In this document: piece after piece, positions 15,685-24,354 of the stretch | How positions within the stretch are numbered: the stretch's first letter is position 1 | Layout: each line of letters begins with the position of its first letter | Assembly (NCBI GenBank): GCA_013287465.1 | Contig: JABDDS010000015.1 | Location: forward strand, 1 to 34,803 | From: Chlamydiota bacterium | GTDB lineage: Bacteria > Chlamydiota > Chlamydiia > Chlamydiales > Parachlamydiaceae | Direction: 5' to 3' | DNA: 34,803 bases | The notes under the pieces: model-generated | Databases searched by the model: none | What the model saw: the letters and a program-made list of their open reading frames with translations, nothing else | Told to the model about the DNA's origin: nothing | Made by a program: the position numbers and the translations under genes

Positions 15685-16703
15685 ATTTTCTGTATGATCA
15701 TCTCTTTTAGGGCTTTGATCCAGGCTGGGTGACTATTTAACCCAGGGACTAAGTCAAGAGTTTCTCCTCCATGATGTTTGAAGTTCTCTGTGTATTCGAT
15801 TCCGATTTCGTAGATAGTTTCGAGGCAGTCGCACACGAAAGAAGGGCAAAACACAAGAAGTCGCTTGGTACCATCAGTAGCTAACTGATTGATCGTATCG
15901 ACTGTGTAGGGCTCTATCCAAGGATCTTTTCCGAGGCGCGATTGAAACGAAATGGAATACTTTAAAGGGGCAATATTGAGTTTTTTGGCGATGGCGTGAG
16001 CCGTGGCGTGGCATTGTGCTGAGTAACAATTTTTGTTGGTTTCTGTAAGTTTTTCGCAGCAATCTTTTGTTTTTAAGCAGCATTTACCTGAGCGATCGGC
16101 TTTCTTTAAATGCCTTTGAGGCAATCCATGAAAGCTAAAGAGAATATGATCGTAGTTATCCATAGAGTAATTAGAAGCCGTTGCACAGAAAGCGTCGATT
16201 AGACTAGGTGCAGCTGCATAGTTGTTGATAAATAAAATCTCAGGGATCACCTCCCATTGTGCAATGACTTCCATCACTTTTTGGTGCACAGATCCCGTTG
16301 TCGATGAGGCGTATTGGGGGAAAAGAGGGAAAATAATCAGGCGATCCACATTGAAATTCATGAGACGCTGGAGTCCATCTGCAATGGAAGGTGAGCGATA
16401 ACGCATTGCTAAAACGACCTTAAAATCATCTCCGAGTGCCTGCTGAAGTGCCACCGCTACTTCTTCCCCATAGATTTTTAATGGAGATCCTTTTTCTATC
16501 CAAATCGTTTTATAGGCTTTTGCAGACTCCTTGTAGCGCCTAGGGATGATCACACCTCTGACCAATAATTGACGCTGAAGCCAAGGGAAATCGATCACCC
16601 TTCCATCGGTAAGAAAATCGATGAGATACCGATACACATCTTTTGGCGTAGGGGAATCAGGAGTTCCTAGGTTGATGAGAAGGACACCTGTTTTTGTCTT
16701 CAT
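15681..16703 (-). CDS. hemH: Ferrochelatase
   Basis: 340 residues; inserts ferrous iron into protoporphyrin IX (or coproporphyrin III) at the end of heme synthesis. GVLLINLGTPDSP at the N-terminus, catalytic His192 in FSFHGLPQRH, and Glu295 in CDCLETIYEIGIEY are family landmarks. Cysteines at 208, 209, 215, 216, 226 and 231 lie in the insert that in several bacteria holds a 2Fe-2S cluster, so a cluster-binding form is likely. It overlaps recD by 4 bp (ATGA), so it is co-translated from the yajC-recD-hemH run, and converges on csaA. Normal length. Confidence 0.95.
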   Translation of the reverse strand: MKTKTGVLLINLGTPDSPTPKDVYRYLIDFLTDGRVIDFPWLQRQLLVRGVIIPRRYKESAKAYKTIWIEKGSPLKIYGEEVAVALQQALGDDFKVVLAMRYRSPSIADGLQRLMNFNVDRLIIFPLFPQYASSTTGSVHQKVMEVIAQWEVIPEILFINNYAAAPSLIDAFCATASNYSMDNYDHILFSFHGLPQRHLKKADRSGKCCLKTKDCCEKLTETNKNCYSAQCHATAHAIAKKLNIAPLKYSISFQSRLGKDPWIEPYTVDTINQLATDGTKRLLVFCPSFVCDCLETIYEIGIEYTENFKHHGGETLDLVPGLNSHPAWIKALKEMIIQKI

Positions 16704-18556
16704 TTTTTTAGTCGCTCCTTAATACCAGAAATTCTTGAGGATTTTTTGTTTATCATGTGATTTAGGATTGCTGGTGCGCTCCATATTTCCAATGAACGTT
16801 TTGCACGTGTCACTCCAGTGTAGAGCGCTTCCCGCCCAAACGCTTCTGCCCCTTCGGGAAGCAGCATTAGCACGTGATTAAATTCACTCCCTTGGCTTTT
16901 GTGAACCGAGATGCAATAGGCATATTCAAATTCTGGTAGCATTGAAATCGGTATTTTCCTCGTCTTTGCGTTTTCTGTTCCGGAAAAAATGGCAAAGTTG
17001 GATCGAGAGTTTGCATTGAATTTGATGAGTAGTCCCATCTCTCCATTAAAGAGTTCGAGCTGATGGTGGTTGCGCGTGATCATGATGGGCACTGCATAGC
17101 AAGGTGCATGATGTCCTTTCAGCGCCGCAGCGGCAAGAAAAAGATCGTTGAGTTGATCAGTTCCCAATGGACCTTGCTTCAGTGGACTAAGAATGCGAAA
17201 CTCTTTAAAAGCTTCTAAGATTTTTGATGGGTTTTCGGGGATGCTATCAACATGAGGAAAATGGGATTGACTGCGGAGAACAAGTTCTCGTTGCATCTCT
17301 TTTATTGGTAGTGTCCCATCGAGAGGTTTATATTTTATTTGGGTGTTTAAAAGAGCGGTGACAGACGTGGCATCGCCTTGTTTAATTGCTTCTGCAATAT
17401 CGAGGATGCTCTGCATTTCAGCTCTCAAGCACTTTTTTAATTCGATGAGATGTCCCTTATCCCGAAGACAATCGACAAGATCTGAAAATAATGACCCCAT
17501 CTCAACAGGGGGAAGTTGATGGCTATCCCCTAAAAGGATCAGCCGGGCTCCAGGTTTTATTGAGGCGACGAGAAGCCCCATCAACCGGACATCAATCATA
17601 GAACTTTCGTCAACGATAACGATGTCAGCATCAAGAAGAGGGGGCATTTCTTGTTGCCATATCTCTTTTTTATGTGTTTTAAGTAGTCTATGAAGCGTCT
17701 GTGCCGTGAGGTTAACTTCTTCACTGATGGCTCGCCTAATGCTTTGTTCTAAGTTTGTCGCTGCCTTGCCCGTGGGGGCTGCAAGCACAATGCGACATGA
17801 GGCGCGAGCCTCGTCAGATAATCCTTCTAAAAAGGTGCGTAGAAAAATACCGGCGGTGTGTGTCTTTCCCGTGCCTGGCCCTCCGGTAATAATGGTGAAT
17901 GGAGATTGACACCCTTCGATTACAGCTAGTCCCTGTTCCGGAAGAAGGATCTTGTCTCGTATGAGATGATCGACAGTTGTTTTTATCTGATTCATATCGA
18001 CGCTAAGAGAGAGTTTTTGTCGCTCTAAAAGGGGTCTCAAATGAGAGATGAAAAATGTTTCAGTTAGCCAATTGCGTTGGAAGTAGTAGTGCTCTCCATT
18101 TCGATAAATGGGTGTTATGGGGATGGAATTAAACGTCTCAGAGACGTCAGCAATCAGACCTGGAACTGAGGAGTGGTGATGGACGGAACAAATGAGTCTT
18201 TGAAGTTCTTCTAGATGGGCAGAAAAATCCTTTTCGTCGCTGTTATACTGCCACACCTCTTGAAGTGGTGGAATGATTGATTCCCGATTGATTTTAACGC
18301 ATAAATTGCCTTGTCTAGCGGCTGTAGAGAGAAGGCACAGGAGTGCAGCAAATGCGTTCTCATCGGGATGAGAGACAGGGAAAAGCTGTTTTAAGATCCG
18401 TTGTGCCAACGCAAGATCGACGTAACCGATAGCCCCTACAGAAACCATTTCTTCTAGTAGAGGCCAAGCAGGAGATGAAGGCCCTTGAAAAGAGAATCTT
18501 TTCCAAGGGGACGTACGGTATTTTTTGATAAATAGTTGCTGTGCTATCCCCTGCAT
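16700..18556 (-). CDS. recD: Exodeoxyribonuclease V alpha subunit (RecD helicase)
   Basis: 618 residues, close to E. coli RecD (608). N-terminal RecD domain with HPDENAFAALLCLLSTAARQ; superfamily 1 helicase motifs follow: Walker A GGPGTGKT (225-232), motif Ia APTGKAA, motif II IVDESSMID, motif III LLGDSHQLPPVEMG, and the C-terminal motif V/VI region SVHKSQGSEF and YTGVTRAK. It is the 5'-3' motor of RecBCD, which processes double-strand ends. The partners recB and recC are not in the window. Ten bp separate it from the yajC stop on the same strand. Confidence 0.93.
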   Translation of the reverse strand: MQGIAQQLFIKKYRTSPWKRFSFQGPSSPAWPLLEEMVSVGAIGYVDLALAQRILKQLFPVSHPDENAFAALLCLLSTAARQGNLCVKINRESIIPPLQEVWQYNSDEKDFSAHLEELQRLICSVHHHSSVPGLIADVSETFNSIPITPIYRNGEHYYFQRNWLTETFFISHLRPLLERQKLSLSVDMNQIKTTVDHLIRDKILLPEQGLAVIEGCQSPFTIITGGPGTGKTHTAGIFLRTFLEGLSDEARASCRIVLAAPTGKAATNLEQSIRRAISEEVNLTAQTLHRLLKTHKKEIWQQEMPPLLDADIVIVDESSMIDVRLMGLLVASIKPGARLILLGDSHQLPPVEMGSLFSDLVDCLRDKGHLIELKKCLRAEMQSILDIAEAIKQGDATSVTALLNTQIKYKPLDGTLPIKEMQRELVLRSQSHFPHVDSIPENPSKILEAFKEFRILSPLKQGPLGTDQLNDLFLAAAALKGHHAPCYAVPIMITRNHHQLELFNGEMGLLIKFNANSRSNFAIFSGTENAKTRKIPISMLPEFEYAYCISVHKSQGSEFNHVLMLLPEGAEAFGREALYTGVTRAKRSLEIWSAPAILNHMINKKSSRISGIKERLKK

Positions 18557-18566
18557 AACGAGTTAG

Positions 18567-18965
18567 TTATGATTTTTCAGGATCTTCTTTCTCTGCTTTT
18601 TTGCGATCCTCTTCTGTTCCTGGAGAGACATCGCTGATAGCAAGCTTTAGCATTTCTATTTTGCTTCCATCGTACATTTTGAGGATGACTGTTTGTTCCT
18701 GGACACGCAGGACAGTACCGATGATTCCCATCGCAGTAACGCGATCTCCTTTTTTCAACGAATTACGTTGTGCTTCAGCCTCTTTGCGTCGTTTTTGCTC
18801 TGGGCGCCATAGGATAAAGTAAAAAAATAGAAGCGCGATGCCGATCATGATGACAGTTTGCATTAACCCCTGTTCGTTAGAGGGCATGGCATCTCCTTCA
18901 CTAGCAGCAAATAGTGAAGAGGAGAGAACATGAAATGCGAAGAGCGTAGATATAAATTTTTTCAT
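18567..18965 (-). CDS. yajC: Preprotein translocase accessory subunit YajC
   Basis: 132 residues. A signal-peptide-like start (MKKFISTLFAFHVLSSSLFA) precedes the YajC membrane helix (MQTVIMIGIALLFFYFILWRP), then the cytoplasmic domain with EQKRRKEAEAQRNSLKKGD, VTAMGIIGTVLRVQEQTV and an acidic-basic tail. YajC associates with SecDF and helps Sec export. The start at 18965 is chosen because it begins the signal sequence and has AAAGGG upstream; a longer frame would overlap the neighbouring gene. YajC outside this group usually lacks the extra signal peptide. It heads the yajC-recD-hemH run. Confidence 0.9.
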   Translation of the reverse strand: MKKFISTLFAFHVLSSSLFAASEGDAMPSNEQGLMQTVIMIGIALLFFYFILWRPEQKRRKEAEAQRNSLKKGDRVTAMGIIGTVLRVQEQTVILKMYDGSKIEMLKLAISDVSPGTEEDRKKAEKEDPEKS

Positions 18966-19056
18966 AATAGATTTCCCTTTTAGGTCTATAACTTTTACAC
19001 AAGAGTGCCGTAAATGACCTGCAAAATCAAGGAAATTCGTATGGAAGTAATTAATG

Positions 19057-19965
19057 TTAACCAGTTGTATTCCAGATACCGTTATCATGATCATAATTGA
19101 ATCTTGTGTTGTCTTTATAGGGTGGGCGCGCCGCTTCTTGTTCTGAACTGCATAGGCTGTATAAGCCTCGCTCTATAGATATACAGATTACCGTGAATAT
19201 TGTTGTGGCAAGACCAACGACTAATAATGGGTTATTGACAAAAAACTCCATTGTGCAGTCGCTATTATTATTGTTAGGGTCCAGGCCAAATACGCCAAAT
19301 GTTTTTGGATAGTATGCATAATAATGACAGGAAGTCCCTGATTTGTAGCTACTTAATTGAGTAAAGTGGTCTTGGAAACTTCCGGTGATAAATATAGTGA
19401 TTGCTGCACATGTTGTTGTAAGTAAAGCATTTGTGATTGTTGTACAGAACGACTTTCTAAACTCCTTACATGGAGTGGTCGGCGCTTCGCTTAGATCTCC
19501 AGGACGGAGTCTGATGGTCATATGTTTTGTGCCAGTTATCCATTTGCCTGCATTGACAAAACAGCCACCGATTCCTTGCGCTGTCTTGACTCCAAATTTA
19601 CATGCCCCATAGGCTGTAAGAGAACTTGCCATTAATAATCCGAAAACAGGGATTAAAAACCGACTAGATGTGAAGTAATTGATAGAGTCTTGTGCTTGAT
19701 AGGCTTTGCTAAGTTTTCCTTCACCGTTTGAATCCCATGTCACTCTGTAAGTGCCCAATGGCTCTCGATAAGTGTAAGACAGTAAAGTTGTCACTAATTC
19801 TTTTGAAGCTGTGTTGTATATATTTAAAGCTGTGTTATATATATTTGAAACGATGTTGTATGTATCAGAAACCGCTGTAGCGTTTGTAGGACAAAAATCG
19901 ATCGTTGTTGTATTTGTATAAGAAGAGTTTAGACCTACATACTTTGAAAAGGATGCAATATTCAT
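19057..19965 (-). CDS. Hypothetical membrane protein, possible Inc-like
   Basis: 302 residues, not recognised. Three hydrophobic stretches: SSRFLIPVFGLLMASSLTAY near 100-120, LLTTTCAAITIFITGS near 180, and NPLLVVGLATTIFTVICIS near 250. The N-terminus is Thr/Asn/Tyr-rich with a repeated SNIYNTA/LNIYNTA unit. No cleavable signal peptide. AAGGA lies before the ATG. It starts 18 bp after the coiled-coil gene and is probably in its operon. Hydrophobic segments without a signal peptide are what Inc proteins show, but the clear bilobed hairpin is not present, so this is a suggestion only. Confidence 0.55.
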   Translation of the reverse strand: MNIASFSKYVGLNSSYTNTTTIDFCPTNATAVSDTYNIVSNIYNTALNIYNTASKELVTTLLSYTYREPLGTYRVTWDSNGEGKLSKAYQAQDSINYFTSSRFLIPVFGLLMASSLTAYGACKFGVKTAQGIGGCFVNAGKWITGTKHMTIRLRPGDLSEAPTTPCKEFRKSFCTTITNALLTTTCAAITIFITGSFQDHFTQLSSYKSGTSCHYYAYYPKTFGVFGLDPNNNNSDCTMEFFVNNPLLVVGLATTIFTVICISIERGLYSLCSSEQEAARPPYKDNTRFNYDHDNGIWNTTG

Positions 19966-19983
19966 AACATTTTTCCTTTAATT

Positions 19984-21786
19984 TTAAACTGTTGGTGAAA
20001 AAGATTCAGCTATTGTTGGCGCAAAGGTGTCAGCTCTTAATCTGCTAGCGAAAAAAAATGTAGCGGCAGTAGCTAAACTTACGTAGGGTGACGTCAAAAT
20101 AGGTAAAACAGCGTTTGGAATAAATGATTCAGGGGCATTTATTAAGAGAGCACCTGAAGCAAAAATTGTCGCTACGGCAGCGGTTCCCCAAGCAAGGGCC
20201 GTGCATGCTTCCTTGCGAGCAATTCTATAGTATTTTTTCGAATTAAAAGGAATGCTTTTTTCTATTATCCTTTGCAGTGCAGGTCCTAGTGTTGTTGGTT
20301 CGTAAACTTTTGATTTATTATCGTTCGCATAAGCACGATTTAAGCGGGCCATATTGAGGCTTTTCATTGCTCGAAAAGCGCAATAGACATTCGCACATGA
20401 AAGAAGAGGTAAAGCAACGATACTTGCAGCGCTAGCTACAAAAGATGGTGGTATTTCTGGAACTAGTGTAGGAATAACTGATGTTTTTGCTAATTCTACG
20501 CAGCCGTTAATACCCCAAAAAACAGCTTGAATTGATCTTATGCTTTTACCTTTAAAAGTCATCGCTGCGTTATATCCGCAAATAAGGGCTGCTGCTCCGA
20601 AAAGATACTCTGACTGAACGAAATTAGACGCCGCTGCGAAAATCAATCCATTTTTTAAAATATTTATCCCCATTTCTTTGACGATTGCTCTTTTAGCAAG
20701 GCTCTTTCTTCCTGCCAGAGCATTAGACGCGTTTTGAGTTAATAGGTCTCTCTCTTCTTGCGTGGTTGCGTCGTCATACCCACCGTACAACGCTTGAAGA
20801 CTAGTCTCAACCTCTCGTGTGGCACAAGGATACCGTGCTTTCATTGCGTTTTCTGTTGTGGTAAAACGTCCTAGTATTCCCCTGACACCATTATCACCCC
20901 CTCTATCTTCCTGCTCTTTTGTTTTGGCAGCAGTAACTGCTGCTTTTTGCGTTACAAATCTAGCCTGAAGTGCTGTTGCATTAACTTGCATTTGAGCGAT
21001 GTCTTGATTGAGCTCATTGAATTGATCTACCATGCCCTCTAGATGCCGTATTTCGTTCTGAAGTTCGTCACGTTTTTTCGAGAGGAGATCTGGTCCTTCC
21101 TCGGTTGGGTATTCTGCTAGTTCAATTTTGAGTTTCTTGATTTTTTGAGTTGTTGAAGCTATTTTTAAATTTTTTTTGGTAAAAATCTGACATATTTCAC
21201 GTTCGATCTCTTCTTTCCTAGCAGCTTGAGCTTCAGATGGATTTTGGTTGTTATTAAGGGATTCGCATTCTTGTGTAAGCTGAGATATTTTTGCGTCTGT
21301 TGAGAAAATGAAAGCATTAAGTTCTTCTTCAATCTTTGGTATGGCCAACTGGAGGGACACTTTTTGAGTATTAGAGTCGATGATTTTTCCTTGGAGCGAC
21401 CAGAGTTCTTTGCGAGCCTCTGGTAGTCTCAGCTGTGTGGGCCCTATATTTGGACTTAGTCCATTAAGTGCTTCATGAGCAGTAGCTTGCCTTTCTGCGA
21501 GGCTTGTGGTATCTCCGATAATAGCCTGGAGATCAGCTGATTTCGTTCTAAGATCTTCGCGAGAATTTTCAGCTACTTGTTTAGCGGTCACGTAGGGTTG
21601 GATAGAATGGGCGTTAAGTTCTCTGAGGCCATATAGCTGACTTGCGCAGGAACCAAGGCTTTTTAAGGTGTTAAATCCGCATGCAGCCCCCGTTGCATAA
21701 GTTAAAACTGCGGGCGCGTATGTTGTGATGGGAGTTATTGCATAATTTAAGGTTGTTCGTAATCCCGAAAAAATTGATGCTGCCAT
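19984..21786 (-). CDS. Hypothetical coiled-coil membrane protein, 600 residues
   Basis: Not recognised. A hydrophobic N-terminal stretch (ITPITTYAPAVLTYATGAA), then a long coiled-coil-like region about 65-290 rich in Glu, Lys, Gln and Leu, then three hydrophobic blocks at about 375-410, 435-475 and 525-585. A coiled coil plus hydrophobic hairpins without a clear signal peptide is the layout of chlamydial inclusion-membrane or effector proteins (inference). AGAGGA lies before the ATG, and a strong promoter is at 21828-21857. It is the first gene of a pair with the 19057 gene. Confidence 0.6.
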   Translation of the reverse strand: MAASIFSGLRTTLNYAITPITTYAPAVLTYATGAACGFNTLKSLGSCASQLYGLRELNAHSIQPYVTAKQVAENSREDLRTKSADLQAIIGDTTSLAERQATAHEALNGLSPNIGPTQLRLPEARKELWSLQGKIIDSNTQKVSLQLAIPKIEEELNAFIFSTDAKISQLTQECESLNNNQNPSEAQAARKEEIEREICQIFTKKNLKIASTTQKIKKLKIELAEYPTEEGPDLLSKKRDELQNEIRHLEGMVDQFNELNQDIAQMQVNATALQARFVTQKAAVTAAKTKEQEDRGGDNGVRGILGRFTTTENAMKARYPCATREVETSLQALYGGYDDATTQEERDLLTQNASNALAGRKSLAKRAIVKEMGINILKNGLIFAAASNFVQSEYLFGAAALICGYNAAMTFKGKSIRSIQAVFWGINGCVELAKTSVIPTLVPEIPPSFVASAASIVALPLLSCANVYCAFRAMKSLNMARLNRAYANDNKSKVYEPTTLGPALQRIIEKSIPFNSKKYYRIARKEACTALAWGTAAVATIFASGALLINAPESFIPNAVLPILTSPYVSLATAATFFFASRLRADTFAPTIAESFSPTV

Positions 21787-21827
21787 GAAATCCTCTTTTT
21801 TAAAAGATATTATTTTAATAAAAATAC

Positions 21828-21857
21828 ATTATATAATATTTTTATAATTAAAGTCAA
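21828..21857 (-). promoter_or_regulatory. Strong promoter of the coiled-coil gene pair
   Basis: On the minus strand: TTGACT, 18-bp spacer, TATAAT, in an AT-rich block 42 bp before the start. The best promoter in the window by sequence. An 11-base G/C homopolymer lies about 54 bp upstream of the -35 box. Confidence 0.65.
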
Positions 21858-21910
21858 TTTAATTTGTAACTATTCGAAACCGCAAGCCAGAACTTCTGCC
21901 TGTATTCGTG

Positions 21911-21921
21911 CCCCCCCCCCC
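21911..21921. repeat. C11 homopolymer tract
   Basis: Eleven consecutive C (G on the minus strand), about 125 bp upstream of the coiled-coil gene. It is followed by CCTATTACTCATAAG, a diverged form of the unit that flanks the palindromes near 12980. Confidence 0.8.
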
Positions 21922-21984
21922 TTCCTATTACTCATAAGTCTTTAGATTTGGACGTATAACTATTTTGCTGCTGTGCATAAGTGT

Positions 21985-22304
21985 AAAAAACCATGCTGCT
22001 ATGCATAAGCACAGAAACGCAAAGACCCAAAGGCGCAAAGCCTTCGGCTCCCTCAGAACAAAGGAGAAGAGTAAATGGAGTTGTTAAGTGATTGCTTCAC
22101 AAGCTCAGCGATCAACTTACCTTCTAAATGGGGCTGCTGGAGCCCCATTTAGAATGATTTCTTTTTAAGATCCGAGCTTGCGAGAAACTTAAAAGGTTTA
22201 ATCTGAAATAATGCCTCTTTGTTCTGAGGGAGCCGAAGGCTTTGCGCTTTTGGGTCTTTGCGTCTTTGCGTTTCTGTGCTTATGCTTAGCAGTATAGTTT
22301 TTTA
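21985..22304. repeat. Composite nested palindrome before rseP
   Basis: The outer arms pair CATGCTGCTATGCATAAGCA (about 21992) with its complement near 22280-22300, then continue through GCACAGAAACGCAAAGAC and GGCGCAAAGCCTTCGGCTCC with complements ending about 22240. The innermost part is hairpin core copy 2 (22090-22195). The 603-bp gap between 21787 and 22389 holds no gene I can support. Confidence 0.85.
22090..22195. repeat. Hairpin core repeat, copy 2
   Basis: Same three-hairpin layout and orientation as copy 1. H1 keeps pairing through a G-T (GATTGCT with AGCGATC). H2 has a 14-bp stem with a 5-base loop. H3 has one mismatch (GAGAAACTT). The H1 loop TCACAAGCTC differs from copy 1 at one base. 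Confidence 0.85.
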
Positions 22305-22389
22305 TATCATTAGTTACGAAAATTCTAGGGTTTTTTACATCCCTTCTGCTAATATTCATTTTCACTATTTAAGCGAAAGGTAGCCCGAT

Positions 22390-24345
22390 ATGTTAGTTAG
22401 TTTACTCTATGTACTTCCTGCGGTTTTAGGACTGAGCGTCTTGATCTTCTTTCATGAGCTTGGTCATTACTTGATGGCGCGTCGCGTTGGAATGCGCGTA
22501 GAGATATTTTCCATTGGCTTTGGCAGGCCGATCTACTCATGGGAAAGAGATGGGGTGAAATGGCAGATCGGCTGGCTGCTTTTTGGTGGTTTTGTCAAAA
22601 TTGCAGGGCAAGATCAGGATGATAAGCGAGATCCTTACACGATCCCCGATGGTTTTTTTGGCAAGGGGCCAATCGACCGTATCAAGGTGGCGATTGCTGG
22701 TCCACTTGTTAATCTTGTCCTTGCATTTGTCATATTTCTTTTGATCTGGGCATTCGGTGGTAGGGAGAAAAATTTCTCTGAGTTCACTCATAAGCTCGGG
22801 TGGATTGATCCTCAATCTGCCCTTTATGTCGATGGGGTGCGTCCTGGTGATGAGATCGTCTCTTACAATCATGTTCCCTATAAAGGATTAAAGGATCACG
22901 TTTATGTCCCAATGACCGCCTCTGGGGAGATCGATATGGTTGGATTGAAGATCGATTATGCTAAAGGGCATAACGAGTCTTTTGATGTTAAAATTCAAGC
23001 TTATCCCCACCCTTTATCCTTGGATAAAGATAGATTGACGACTGGGGTGATGAGTCCGGCTAGTTATATTCTTTATGATGCTTTTCCGACGGGACAGGAG
23101 AACCCACTTCCCGAGGGGTCTCCGATGCAGGGGAGTGGAATTCAATATGGGGATCGCGTTGTATGGGTTGATGGCAACTTGATATTTTCTGTCCAGCAGA
23201 TGAGCTATCTCATCAATGATCAGCGAGCGCTTCTAACAGTGATTCGCGATGGGGAAGTGCGTCAATTTCGAGTTCCTAGAGTGCCGATGCAAGAATTTAA
23301 ATTAGATCCAGAGATGAAGGAAGAGGTCAGCGATTGGCAGTATGCCGTGGGTTTAAATGGGGTGAAATTCCAAAAGCTCTACATGATCCCTTATAGTTTG
23401 ACGAATGATGGTGTCGTCGAGGGAAGACTAAAACTTATCGATAAAGATCATGAACAGCAGGTTTTTCCGGATCATTTATACGCCTTAAATGAGATGCCTT
23501 TGTTGCCAAAGGACAGGATTATAGCCGTTGATGGCAGCCCTGTGAGTACCTCATCAGCCCTTTTTAAATTGATCCAAGAACGCCGTCTTAATATCATCGT
23601 GGAGAGAAGTAAGGAGTTGGCCCAGCCAATCTCATGGCGCGATATCGATGCTGATTATAATTTGAATACGAATCTGGGAGAGATTAATGCGATTGCCCGA
23701 ACGATTGGCACCGGAAATATCCTGAAGAAAGAGGGAAAATATGTTCTTCTCGATCAGGTGATTCCAAAAAGCCGTCTAGACTTTGAAGTTTCTTCAGAAA
23801 AACGGGCCCTACTCGCTGCTGAACTGTTAGAACAAAAAAAAGAAATTGAAACTATCGAAGACTCAGAGAAGCGGGCCCATTCGCTTGCTTTGTTGAAAAA
23901 TCAAGAAAATCAGCTTGTCCTTGGCCTTCCAGTCCAAGACCGACGAGTGAATTATAATCCTTCTCCATTTACGCAGTTTACAGATATGTTCTCTGAAATT
24001 TTCGATACGCTCGTCGCTTTGGTATCCGGTTCACTCAATCCTAAATGGATTAGTGGTCCCATCGGCATTGTGCAGGTGGTTCATGATAATTGGATGATCG
24101 GAATGAAAGAGGCCCTCTTTTGGCTTGGGGCTATTAGCTTAAATCTTGGAATGTTGAATCTTCTTCCTATCCCTGTGTTGGATGGAGGGACGATCCTTCT
24201 ATCCCTTGTAGAATTGGTAACGGGCAAGAAAATCCCCCCTAAAATCCTTGAAAGGCTTATATTCCCTTTTGCTATTCTCCTTATAGGCTTTTTTATTTTT
24301 CTAACCTATCAGGATTTAGGTCGTCTCTTTAATTTTTTTAAATAA
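22390..24345 (+). CDS. rseP: RseP/YaeL-type site-2 membrane protease
   Basis: 651 residues, longer than E. coli RseP (450); chlamydial versions are also long as I remember. Zinc motif HELGH (22-26) in the first helix, the membrane-associated GFGRPIYSWERDGVKW, and the third zinc ligand in NLLPIPVLDGG near the C-terminus. Between them lie PDZ-like domains with VRPGDEIVSYNHV and RIIAVDGSP. It cuts anti-sigma factors or signal-peptide remnants within the inner membrane. Four to five membrane helices. AAAGG precedes the ATG. The sulfotransferase gene starts 9 bp after its stop, so the two are probably co-transcribed. No dxr is seen upstream, only the composite palindrome. Confidence 0.92.
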   Translation: MLVSLLYVLPAVLGLSVLIFFHELGHYLMARRVGMRVEIFSIGFGRPIYSWERDGVKWQIGWLLFGGFVKIAGQDQDDKRDPYTIPDGFFGKGPIDRIKVAIAGPLVNLVLAFVIFLLIWAFGGREKNFSEFTHKLGWIDPQSALYVDGVRPGDEIVSYNHVPYKGLKDHVYVPMTASGEIDMVGLKIDYAKGHNESFDVKIQAYPHPLSLDKDRLTTGVMSPASYILYDAFPTGQENPLPEGSPMQGSGIQYGDRVVWVDGNLIFSVQQMSYLINDQRALLTVIRDGEVRQFRVPRVPMQEFKLDPEMKEEVSDWQYAVGLNGVKFQKLYMIPYSLTNDGVVEGRLKLIDKDHEQQVFPDHLYALNEMPLLPKDRIIAVDGSPVSTSSALFKLIQERRLNIIVERSKELAQPISWRDIDADYNLNTNLGEINAIARTIGTGNILKKEGKYVLLDQVIPKSRLDFEVSSEKRALLAAELLEQKKEIETIEDSEKRAHSLALLKNQENQLVLGLPVQDRRVNYNPSPFTQFTDMFSEIFDTLVALVSGSLNPKWISGPIGIVQVVHDNWMIGMKEALFWLGAISLNLGMLNLLPIPVLDGGTILLSLVELVTGKKIPPKILERLIFPFAILLIGFFIFLTYQDLGRLFNFFK

Positions 24346-24354
24346 CGGAGTAAA

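Noticed and set aside
18966-19094. Longer YajC start
   Set aside because: It overlaps the 19057 gene; the signal peptide starts at 18965 with a ribosome-binding site.
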